Of a stretch of 6,427 bases of DNA, positions 1 to 5,062 are shown one piece after another. The translations under genes were made by a program, and so were the position numbers. The stretch's first letter is position 1. Every line of letters starts with the position of its first letter. The stretch is taken from the NCBI GenBank assembly GCA_017990305.1, contig JAGNOB010000111.1:1-6427 (forward strand). The letters are read 5' to 3'. This stretch comes from Leucobacter sp. (lineage in GTDB: Bacteria; Actinomycetota; Actinomycetes; Actinomycetales; Microbacteriaceae). Below the pieces are notes generated by a model. That model was not told the DNA's origin. It did not search any database and saw only the letters and a list, made by a program, of their open reading frames with translations.

Positions 1-900
1 CTCACAGCACCGGTAGGTGAGCGCGCTTCGCTCGTCAGAGAGATGTGGGCCCCGCTCGCCGGCATGTACGACTTCGTTCCGGGCGGAGTGGATATGGCTG
101 ACATTCACCGACAGAACTTCGGCTTCGACTGGGAAGGACCGACGGATCAACTGCAAGAGGGGGTAGACCGTCTCGTCGAGGCCGATGCGTGGAACCGGGT
201 GACCGTAGCCCTCGAGGCAGGTATCAGCGCGCTGCTGCGCGGGGGCGGGGCAAGCGGTCTGCCCGACGCCCCGAATCTGCCCGACGCCCCATGTATCCCC
301 GACCTCACGGTGCTCCTCTTGCTTGGTGACCCAAGTAACTCGCACTTCTTGGACGAGGTACAGGGCCTGTCCGCGTTTGGCGGGATCAGCGGATACATCA
401 CCGTCACTGTGTGGCCGACCCCGCAGGTACTGGAGCGGCTTGAAGCGATTGTTGTGCACGAACTGCACCACAACGTGCGGTACTCGCCCGGCGGGGTTGT
501 GTGGGACCCGACGACGGTCACTGTCGGGGAGCAGGTCATCGCCGAGGGGCTCGCAGACCTGTTCGCGGTCGAGATGTATGGCGAACGCGGCCACACGCAC
601 TTCGTCAGCGAGGCGACCCGCGGCAGTGACGAGGTGCTCGCGAAGGTCACGGACGGACTGGGCATTGCGGGTATGCAGCACTTCACCGCCTGGGTGCACG
701 GTGACGCGAGCGCCAGGCTGTTCGGCGCCGAGCCGGTCGGCCTGCCAACCGGCGCTGGCTACGCAGCAGGGGCCCGGCTTGTGGCAGCGTATCTCTCGGA
801 GCGTGGCGTCTCCGCGGCTCAGGCCGTCGCGGCCCCAAGCGACGACATCGCGCGCGTCGCGACGCGACGACTCGGTCTGGCCACGAACCTGCAAGACTGA
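1..900 (+). CDS. DUF2268 (YjaZ-type) putative Zn-dependent protease, 5' end outside window
   Basis: This is a predicted zinc metallopeptidase of the DUF2268 / YjaZ family; its substrate is unknown. The frame is open from base 1, and the residues before the first ATG (43), ending ERASLVREMWAPLAGMYDF, resemble the usual N-terminal part of the family. ATG 43 is therefore probably internal and the true start lies to the left. The zinc motif HELHH is encoded at 457-471 (two His ligands and the catalytic Glu). The family's downstream EGLAD segment, with the likely third ligand Glu at 544-546, precedes an FAVEMYG segment. The stretch before HELHH (GGISGYITVTVWP) also fits the family. At least 299 residues are visible. 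No signal peptide or membrane helix is seen in the visible part, so a cytoplasmic location is likely. The last four codons (NLQD) and the stop lie in the first copy of a 14-bp repeat. The family call is confident; the physiological role is not known. Confidence 0.85.
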   Translation, partial: LTAPVGERASLVREMWAPLAGMYDFVPGGVDMADIHRQNFGFDWEGPTDQLQEGVDRLVEADAWNRVTVALEAGISALLRGGGASGLPDAPNLPDAPCIPDLTVLLLLGDPSNSHFLDEVQGLSAFGGISGYITVTVWPTPQVLERLEAIVVHELHHNVRYSPGGVVWDPTTVTVGEQVIAEGLADLFAVEMYGERGHTHFVSEATRGSDEVLAKVTDGLGIAGMQHFTAWVHGDASARLFGAEPVGLPTGAGYAAGARLVAAYLSERGVSAAQAVAAPSDDIARVATRRLGLATNLQD

Positions 901-941
901 ACCTGCAAGACTGAACCTGCAAGACTGAACTCGCAAGACCG
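886..941 (+). repeat. Four tandem copies of a 14-bp repeat at the end of the protease gene
   Basis: The unit AACCTGCAAGACTG occurs three times without mismatch (886-899, 900-913, 914-927). It is followed by a diverged fourth copy, AACTCGCAAGACCG (928-941), with three differences. Copy 1 encodes the C-terminal NLQD of the protease, and its stop is completed by the first base of copy 2. Because 14 is not a multiple of 3, copies 1, 2 and 3 each present the same five codons (NLQD-stop) in a different reading frame. The probable origin is replication slippage from the gene end. The unit is not palindromic, and a 14-bp period does not match the helical repeat, so an iteron role is unlikely. Confidence 0.9.
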
Positions 942-958
942 GAGTTGAATTCACGCGC

Positions 959-964
959 GGGAGG
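959..964 (+). promoter_or_regulatory. Ribosome binding site of the MerR/TipAS gene
   Basis: GGGAGG lies 6 nt before the ATG at 971 and fixes that start. It is the only strong Shine-Dalgarno sequence seen before any gene in this window. No convincing -10 element lies in the 70 bp before the gene, although TTGAAT at 945-950 could be a -35 half. The regulator may therefore be co-transcribed with the protease gene. Confidence 0.8.
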
Positions 965-970
965 TGCGTC

Positions 971-1750
971 ATGGAGTGGACGGTGCAGGAGCTCGCAGAG
1001 CGGGCCGGCATGAGCGGCAGGGCACTGCGCCATTACCACCAGATTGGGCTCCTCGAACCGGATCGTATCGGCGCCAACGGCTACCGCTACTACGGCCCGA
1101 CTGCGGTCGCCCGCCTGCAACGGATCTTGCTGTTGCGTGATACGGGCATGGCCCTGGCAGACATCGCCGGAGTGCTCGATGCATCGGCGACGGGGGAGGC
1201 GGAAGAACAGGCGCTCACCGCGCACCTGGCCCTCCTTGCCGACGAGCGAGAGGCGCTGGATCGGCGGCTGCGCGCGGTAGAGCACACCCTGTCGATGCGC
1301 CGCGATGGTCTTGAACCCCGCATGGACGTCATGCTCGAGGGCTTCAACGATCGATACGAGGCCGAGGTTGTCGAGCGGTGGGGCCGGGAAGCGTTCGACG
1401 ATTCGAATGACTGGTGGCACGGCAAAACCGTGCAGCAGCAGAGGCAATGGAAAGCCAATGCAGATGCGCTGCTTCGCGGGTGGCGCGAGGTCGAGGAACA
1501 CGGGCACGAGCCGGGCTCGCCTGCGGCGCAGGATCACGCGGCCGCCCACATGCAATGGTTTGCGGAGATCCCTGGCACCCCAACTCATGCGGGCGACCCA
1601 TCGAAGTCGGTCGGGATGGTGCTCGGGCTGGCAGAACAGTACGAATCAAATCCGGAGTTTCATGTCGCCTTCGGCACGCCGCGCGCAGCGCGCTTCGCTG
1701 CCGAAGCATTGCGGATCCACGTCGCACAGCTTGGCCTTGCGGGGGATTAG
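971..1750 (+). CDS. MerR family transcriptional regulator with TipAS-type ligand domain
   Basis: This is a 259-residue, ligand-responsive DNA-binding regulator of the TipAL/Mta/SkgA type. The N-terminal winged helix-turn-helix spans about residues 3-70, including the recognition segment SGRALRHYHQIGLLEP (15-30) and the wing motif GYRYY (37-41). A helical dimerisation segment covers about 75-118. The C-terminal TipAS domain runs from about 122 to 256, with DRYEAEVVERWG and, near the end, LGLAEQYESNPEF, both matching the family pattern. TipAL itself captures thiopeptides covalently through a cysteine in this domain. The present protein contains no cysteine at all, so any ligand is probably bound non-covalently. 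Members act on promoters with long spacers and often activate their own or neighbouring genes. The start follows GGGAGG. The stop overlaps the stop of the opposing HXXEE gene by 4 bp, leaving no room for a terminator between them. The family call is firm; the ligand and target promoter are unknown. Confidence 0.92.
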   Translation: MEWTVQELAERAGMSGRALRHYHQIGLLEPDRIGANGYRYYGPTAVARLQRILLLRDTGMALADIAGVLDASATGEAEEQALTAHLALLADEREALDRRLRAVEHTLSMRRDGLEPRMDVMLEGFNDRYEAEVVERWGREAFDDSNDWWHGKTVQQQRQWKANADALLRGWREVEEHGHEPGSPAAQDHAAAHMQWFAEIPGTPTHAGDPSKSVGMVLGLAEQYESNPEFHVAFGTPRAARFAAEALRIHVAQLGLAGD

Positions 1751-2289
1751 CGTTCGTCGGGAGAGCGCCGCGGTGAACTGTGCCGAAGCGAGGGCCGTCG
1801 CGGGCGGGATGCGCGCTTTCGCGTCGGGAGTAACCGTGCCGCCGCCTGGCTGAGGAGGGCAAGCGGCAGCAGCATGCCAGCGCCCATCGCGTAGTCCCGC
1901 GGGCGTAGCGGCGAACCACTGCGCCGGAGCTCGTGCCGCGCGGTGACCGCTCCCGGCAGCATGATCGGCAGCGCTGTTGCTGCGCCGGCGGTGTACCGCC
2001 GCTGCATCACCGAAGCCGCGAGGTGCGTGTATACGTGCGCTTCGAGCCCGGCAACGGTTGCCCTGTAGACCCTTGACTGGCCGCGACTTCTTGCACCGCG
2101 CCAACAGGATGCGGCGACGAAAAGCCCCATCATTCCGACGGCAGCCCACGACTGTGCCGGTGTGATGCGCAGCCCCTCAACACCGGTGCGATCGGCCAAG
2201 CCGTCACAGGTATCGGGAAACGCGAGGGCCTCCTCCACGTCGTGCGCCGCCCATGCGGCGAACAGGAGCGCGGGGCCTCGGGATCTCAC
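1747..2289 (-). CDS. HXXEE domain-containing membrane protein
   Basis: This protein of unknown function has 180 residues if it starts at the GTG whose first base is 2289. The name-giving motif is seen as HDVEE at residues 16-20, after the hydrophobic run ALLFAAWAA. A second block further on (about 93-133: GLEAHVYTHLAAS, then RYTAGAATALPIMLPGAV and ARHELRR) resembles the conserved second half of the family, with several His residues that could form a polar or metal site inside the membrane. Hydrophobic stretches near WAAVGMMGLFVAA, ATALPIMLPG and GMLLPLALLSQAA suggest about four to five membrane segments. The tail is strongly basic. The frame stays open to 2517, but that extension would read over the divergent gene and its promoter and has no domain character. 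GTG 2289 is preceded by TAGACT at a spacing of 7 nt and has no Shine-Dalgarno, which suggests leaderless translation. The family is likely; the exact start is inferred. Confidence 0.75.
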   Translation of the reverse strand: MRSRGPALLFAAWAAHDVEEALAFPDTCDGLADRTGVEGLRITPAQSWAAVGMMGLFVAASCWRGARSRGQSRVYRATVAGLEAHVYTHLAASVMQRRYTAGAATALPIMLPGAVTARHELRRSGSPLRPRDYAMGAGMLLPLALLSQAAARLLPTRKRASRPRRPSLRHSSPRRSPDER

Positions 2290-2296
2290 GTGCTGC

Positions 2297-2302
2297 AGTC
2301 TA
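2297..2302 (-). promoter_or_regulatory. Candidate -10 element for the HXXEE gene (leaderless start)
   Basis: Read on the minus strand, TAGACT is followed by 7 nt and then GTG at 2289. This fits an actinobacterial TAnnnT -10 hexamer with transcription beginning at or next to the start codon. No good -35 is visible at 16-19 bp. Confidence 0.5.
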
Positions 2303-2340
2303 TGCCAGACCCCTGGGCTGGCGCAGGCCAGGAACGGCGC

Positions 2341-2346
2341 TAGTCT
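2341..2346 (+). promoter_or_regulatory. Candidate -10 element for the DUF1648-like gene (leaderless start)
   Basis: TAGTCT is followed by 7 nt and then ATG at 2354, the same geometry as the divergent gene. There is no Shine-Dalgarno in front of this ATG. A weak -35 match, CTGGCG, lies at 2318-2323 with a 17-bp spacer. Confidence 0.5.
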
Positions 2347-2353
2347 TGGACCG

Positions 2354-2812
2354 ATGAGTGAGGACACACACCCGCAGGAGGCGTCGAGCACGTTTCCGCT
2401 TGAGATCGCAATCGCGCTTGTCGCCGCGGGCCTGAGCTGGCTCGCCGTTCCGGCCTCGGGCATCGTGATGCACTGGGATGCTGACGACGTGGCCGGCTGG
2501 TCCATGAGCGCCGACATCTACGCCGCAGTCGCAGCTGTCGCGACATTCCTGCTTGGCCGATTTGTCACGCAGCTTGTCACCGCAAAGTCAGGGTTCAGTT
2601 ACTGGTGGATTGCCCCGGTCGCCGCTGGGGTTCTGATGTCCGGGTATCCCGCTGCGGTACGGCTCGCCCCGGGGGTGACATCGGTTGTCGCCGCGGCTGC
2701 GCTGGCCATTGCCGTGTACTTCACACTGCTGTGGATCGCGCTTCGCCGAGGGGCGAACGAGCGACGAAGCGGCCCGGAAAGCGACGCGGGGACAGGGCCG
2801 CTCTCCTCCTAG
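2354..2812 (+). CDS. Small four-helix membrane protein with DUF1648-like motif
   Basis: The protein has 152 residues. Hydrophobic segments lie at about 16-34, 53-73, 83-103 and 108-130, followed by a short polar tail. After the first helix comes a P-x6-HWD-x6-GW pattern (residues 33-49, ending MHWDADDVAGW). It resembles the P-x-H-W-x-x-x-G-x-x-x-x-W signature of DUF1648, the domain found at the N terminus of SdpI-type immunity/signalling proteins and in many small Gram-positive membrane proteins. The frame is open upstream to an ATG at 2162, but that extension would cross the divergent promoter region and is antisense to the HXXEE gene. ATG 2354 fits both the promoter hexamer and the domain start. 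Function is unknown. An SdpI-like immunity role is only a possibility, because the second SdpI domain is absent. Confidence 0.72.
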   Translation: MSEDTHPQEASSTFPLEIAIALVAAGLSWLAVPASGIVMHWDADDVAGWSMSADIYAAVAAVATFLLGRFVTQLVTAKSGFSYWWIAPVAAGVLMSGYPAAVRLAPGVTSVVAAAALAIAVYFTLLWIALRRGANERRSGPESDAGTGPLSS

Positions 2813-2821
2813 ACCACCAGG

Positions 2822-2853
2822 AGGGTCGCGCCGACGAGCGCCGACGCGACCCT
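2822..2853. terminator. Shared stem-loop between convergent genes
   Basis: A perfect 9-bp inverted repeat (AGGGTCGCG at 2822-2830, CGCGACCCT at 2845-2853) with a 14-nt loop sits between the stop of the DUF1648-like gene (2812) and the stop of the leftward ABC-F gene (2867). It lacks a U-tract on either strand, as is common in high-GC actinobacteria. A competing 6-bp stem (CCTCCT 2805-2810 with AGGAGG 2819-2824) overlaps its left arm and the upstream stop codon. Bidirectional termination is inferred from position and symmetry. Confidence 0.65.
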
Positions 2854-2866
2854 GCCCAGTGCGGCC

Positions 2867-4549
2867 CTACCGCTTGCGCTTCACGCGCCCCTCTCCCCAA
2901 ACGGGCGCATCGGATTCGGTCACCTCACCGTCTTCGCCGAACACGAGGAACCGCTCGAAGTCACGCGCGAACCAGCGATCGTGCGTGACAGCGAGCACGG
3001 TGCCCTCGAAGGCGCGCAGTGCTTGCTGCAGTGACTCCGCTGAGACGAGGTCGAGGTTATCGGTTGGCTCGTCGAGCAAGAGCAGCGTGGCACCGCCGAG
3101 TTCAAGCAGCAGGATCTGCAGCCGCGCCTGCTGTCCGCCAGAGAGCGCCTCGAAGACCTGCTCGGAAGCGCCCGCGAGCTCGTAGCGAGCCAACGCGCGC
3201 GCGGCCTGCTCCCGGGGAAGCCCCTGCCTGTGATCATCGCCTCGGTGCAAAATGTCGAGCAGTGTGCGGCCGGCCAGGTCGGGTCGGCCCTGCGTCTGCG
3301 CGAACCAGCCGGGGCGAACGCGCGCCCCGAGCTTTGCGGTTCCCTCGTGGAGCACAGGCTCGATCACGACGTCGGTGCCTGGCCGATTCTCTGGCTCGGG
3401 GTCGGTTCCGCCCGCGGCGAGCAGTCGCAGCAGGTGGGATTTTCCCGAACCGTTCGATCCGAGGACTGCGATGCGGTCGCCGTACCAAACGTCGAGATCG
3501 AAGGGGAACATGAGCCCGGTGAGTTCGAGCTCGCGGCAGACGATTGCCTTTTTACCGGTACGCCCACCAGTAAGTCGCATTGCGAGATCCTGGGTGTGCG
3601 GCTGCTCCTCCGGAGGCCCGGCAGCCTCGAAACGCTCGAGACGTGTTTGGGCGGCGCGGTACCGGCTCGCCATATCGGCGTTGTAGGCGGCCTTGTCCTT
3701 GTACATCTGCACGAGGTTCTTGAGCTTCTGCCTGTCCTCGTCCCAACGCTTCCGCAGCTCCTCGAGGCGCGCGAATCGGGCCTCGCGTGCTGCATGGTAG
3801 CTTGCGAAGGATCCGGGGTGCGTCCACGCCGTATTGCCTGCCGCACCGAGCTCGAGAGTGACGAGTGCGGTGGCGCTGCGGGCGAGCAGCTCGCGGTCGT
3901 GACTGATGAACAGCACGCTCTTCTCAGACGCCCGCAGCCGGTCCTCAAGCCAGCGCTTCGCCGGCACATCGAGGTAGTTGTCTGGCTCGTCAAGGATGAG
4001 CACGTCGTCGCTGCCTCGCAGGAGTGCTTCGAGGGCGAGCCGTTTCTGCTCGCCGCCTGACAGCGAGGTCAGCTCACGGTCTCTGCACCGGTCGTAGGGA
4101 ATGCCGAGGGCCGCGATCGTGCACACGTCCCACAGCACCTCGGCGTCATAGCCCCCCGCGTCGCCCCACTCGGAGAGCACCCGGGCGTATCGCATCTGAA
4201 TCGCCTCCTCGCGCTGCGGGTCTGTGTTCTCGAGGAGAGCGATTTCTGCGTGCTGCACCCGCTCCGCTGCTGTCCGCACGGCTTCCGGTGAGAACGAGAG
4301 GAGCAGTTCGTGTACGGTGCCCGAGGCGAAGAACTGGCGCATGACGCCCACGGTGCCGCTGCGTGAGACGACGCCGTCGTCTGGGGCGAGATCGCCCGTA
4401 ATGATGCGCAGGAGAGTCGTTTTGCCGGCGCCGTTCGCGCCAATCAGGCCAACTTTCGCGCTGTTGCCGACGCGGAAGCTGACGTCGTTCAGCAGGGGCC
4501 TGCCGTCGGGCAATGTGTAACTGATGCCGGTGAGTTCAAGATGAGACAT
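2867..4549 (-). CDS. ABC-F family ATPase (ribosome-associated, possible antibiotic-protection factor)
   Basis: This is a 560-residue protein with two ABC ATPase domains and no membrane segment, the layout of ABC-F proteins. These bind the ribosomal E site and act in translation quality control or resistance to ribosome-targeting antibiotics. Cassette 1 has Walker A GANGAGKT (37-44), signature LSGGEQ (163-168), Walker B ending LILDEPDNYLD (184-194) and switch His 217. The charged helical linker, about 245-312, is rich in Arg, Lys and Glu (RKRWDEDRQKLKNLVQMYKD). Cassette 2 has Walker A GSNGSGKS (364-371), signature LSGGQQ (469-474), Walker B with DEPTDNLD (493-500) and switch His 523. Both catalytic Glu residues (188, 494) are present. 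The usual EPTNHLD after Walker B is replaced in both halves. The basic end VKRKR is typical of RNA-contacting tails. The start at MSHLEL is preferred because the first beta-strand begins there; an in-frame ATG 27 nt upstream is possible. Its specific substrate or antibiotic cannot be read from the sequence. Confidence 0.93.
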   Translation of the reverse strand: MSHLELTGISYTLPDGRPLLNDVSFRVGNSAKVGLIGANGAGKTTLLRIITGDLAPDDGVVSRSGTVGVMRQFFASGTVHELLLSFSPEAVRTAAERVQHAEIALLENTDPQREEAIQMRYARVLSEWGDAGGYDAEVLWDVCTIAALGIPYDRCRDRELTSLSGGEQKRLALEALLRGSDDVLILDEPDNYLDVPAKRWLEDRLRASEKSVLFISHDRELLARSATALVTLELGAAGNTAWTHPGSFASYHAAREARFARLEELRKRWDEDRQKLKNLVQMYKDKAAYNADMASRYRAAQTRLERFEAAGPPEEQPHTQDLAMRLTGGRTGKKAIVCRELELTGLMFPFDLDVWYGDRIAVLGSNGSGKSHLLRLLAAGGTDPEPENRPGTDVVIEPVLHEGTAKLGARVRPGWFAQTQGRPDLAGRTLLDILHRGDDHRQGLPREQAARALARYELAGASEQVFEALSGGQQARLQILLLELGGATLLLLDEPTDNLDLVSAESLQQALRAFEGTVLAVTHDRWFARDFERFLVFGEDGEVTESDAPVWGEGRVKRKR

Positions 4550-4564
4550 TCGGGTGCTGCTTTC

Positions 4565-4585
4565 TTCCCCAAACATGGTGGGGAA
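4565..4585 (-). promoter_or_regulatory. Small stem-loop in the leader of the ABC-F gene
   Basis: A perfect 6-bp inverted repeat (TTCCCC 4565-4570, GGGGAA 4580-4585) with a 9-nt loop lies 15 nt upstream of the chosen ABC-F start. In the mRNA, the purine-rich GGGGAA arm is the best Shine-Dalgarno-like stretch before that start and would be paired in the hairpin. A regulatory role is only inferred; ABC-F resistance genes are often controlled in their leaders. Confidence 0.3.
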
Positions 4586-4675
4586 CGCGTGTGGAAGCGG
4601 ATCTGTGAGCGCGGGCTGCGCTGCTGTAAGTGCGCGCGGCTGGGCCCCGAGCGGTGGGGTCGCGGGCAGGCGCAG

Positions 4676-4687
4676 CGGATCGATCCG
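4676..4687. promoter_or_regulatory. Perfect 12-bp palindrome, candidate operator
   Basis: CGGATCGATCCG is fully self-complementary with no spacer. It lies in the gap upstream of the ABC-F gene, and its centre is 52 bp from a second 12-bp palindrome. Binding by a dimeric regulator is an inference. Confidence 0.3.
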
Positions 4688-4704
4688 GCATCGACTGGAC
4701 GCGC

Positions 4705-4710
4705 AAAGTA
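4705..4710 (-). promoter_or_regulatory. Weak candidate -10 element for the ABC-F gene
   Basis: TACTTT on the minus strand matches TAnnnT. It would give an mRNA leader of roughly 150 nt before the ABC-F start. The -35 position at 17-18 bp falls inside the GGCCACGTGGCC palindrome and has no -35 resemblance. The case rests only on the hexamer and position. Confidence 0.22.
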
Positions 4711-4727
4711 TGCGGCGAGAAAGCGGT

Positions 4728-4739
4728 GGCCACGTGGCC
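4728..4739. promoter_or_regulatory. Second perfect 12-bp palindrome, candidate operator
   Basis: GGCCACGTGGCC is fully self-complementary. It would overlap the -35 position of the weak candidate ABC-F promoter at 4705-4710, a usual place for a repressor or activator site. Function is inferred from symmetry and position only. Confidence 0.32.
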
Positions 4740-4754
4740 TCCTGTACGGCGTGC

Positions 4755-4777
4755 CGCGAGCGAAGAGAGTGCTCGCG
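4755..4777. repeat. 7-bp inverted repeat
   Basis: CGCGAGC (4755-4761) and GCTCGCG (4771-4777) are perfect complements around a 9-nt purine-rich loop. No T-run follows on either side, so it is not a classical terminator. It may be chance at this GC content. Confidence 0.4.
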
Positions 4778-4829
4778 ATGGTCTGACGGGGGTCAGGAGG
4801 GGTCAGCGACGACACCCTCCGTGGGGAAC

Positions 4830-4850
4830 CCTGCGCGGATGAGACGCAGG
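4830..4850. repeat. 6-bp inverted repeat
   Basis: CCTGCG (4830-4835) and CGCAGG (4845-4850) pair perfectly across a 9-nt loop. A stem of this size is expected about once or twice by chance in a 520-bp GC-rich stretch, so on its own it carries little weight. Confidence 0.3.
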
Positions 4851-4898
4851 CCCGTTAACCAAATGACAGGCGGTACACGCTATGAGAGTATCGCGAAT

Positions 4899-4917
4899 GT
4901 GTGGCGGAGCGCCACAC
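4899..4917. repeat. 8-bp hairpin with 3-nt loop
   Basis: GTGTGGCG (4899-4906) and CGCCACAC (4910-4917) are perfect complements around GAG. This is the most stable-looking symmetric element in the gap. It is followed 6 nt later by a second stem-loop (CTCTGA 4924-4929, TCAGAG 4935-4940, 5-nt loop). It could be an operator, part of a structured RNA, or a terminator for an unseen transcript; no T-run follows directly. Confidence 0.5.
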
Positions 4918-4923
4918 CGGGGT

Positions 4924-4940
4924 CTCTGAAGCGGTCAGAG
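4924..4940. repeat. 6-bp hairpin with 5-nt loop, next to the 8-bp hairpin
   Basis: CTCTGA and TCAGAG are perfect complements across AGCGG. The close tandem placement after the 8-bp hairpin is the main reason to note it. Confidence 0.35.
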
Positions 4941-5019
4941 TGGCGCGGGTGGGCCGTGCTCGCGACGGATGGTTTTTGCGCGTGGGGAATGGGGTCTCCA
5001 CCGGGCGCCTGTCACGGGT

Positions 5020-5036
5020 GCCGCGCTTTCCGCGGC
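5020..5036. repeat. 6-bp inverted repeat upstream of the MoxR promoter
   Basis: GCCGCG (5020-5025) and CGCGGC (5031-5036) pair across a 5-nt CTTTC loop. The element ends at the expected -35 position of the MoxR promoter candidate (17-18 bp before TAGGGT), so it could be a control site for that operon. Confidence 0.3.
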
Positions 5037-5056
5037 GCTTCGCAGTCTCCTGGGGT

Positions 5057-5062
5057 TAGGGT
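5057..5062 (+). promoter_or_regulatory. Candidate -10 element for the MoxR operon (leaderless start)
   Basis: TAGGGT is followed by 7 nt and then ATG at 5070, the same geometry as at the two divergent membrane-protein genes. There is no spaced Shine-Dalgarno in front of this ATG. No clear -35 is visible. Confidence 0.45.

Noticed and set aside
323..928. 201-codon plus-strand frame overlapping the protease gene
   Set aside because: It is a frame shadow rich in Arg and Ser with no motif. Its NLQD end is explained by the three-frame repeat.
886..941. CRISPR or plasmid iteron array
   Set aside because: Units are 14 bp, directly abutting with no spacers, not palindromic and part of a coding end.
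683..1588. 301-codon minus-strand frame opposite the protease and regulator genes
   Set aside because: It is antisense to two well-supported genes and its translation has no recognisable domain.
2162..2353. Upstream extension of the DUF1648-like protein to ATG 2162
   Set aside because: It would lie antisense to the start of the HXXEE gene and across its promoter. The translated extension is low in hydrophobicity and unlike the family.
2290..2517. Upstream extension of the HXXEE protein to ATG 2517
   Set aside because: It would read antisense through the divergent DUF1648-like gene. The domain begins shortly after GTG 2289, which has a fitting -10 hexamer.
3230..4060. 276-codon plus-strand frame opposite the ABC-F gene
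   Set aside because: It is antisense to the conserved ATPase cassettes, so its open frame reflects their codon pattern.
4550..4576. ABC-F start nine codons upstream (ATG 4576)
   Set aside because: The first conserved strand begins at MSHLEL and the extra residues add nothing to the domain. The possibility is not excluded, only less likely.
4780..4980. Known structured RNA (riboswitch, tmRNA, RNase P, SRP RNA) in the gap
   Set aside because: None of the conserved core sequences of these RNAs that I can recall appears. Only unclassified stem-loops remain.
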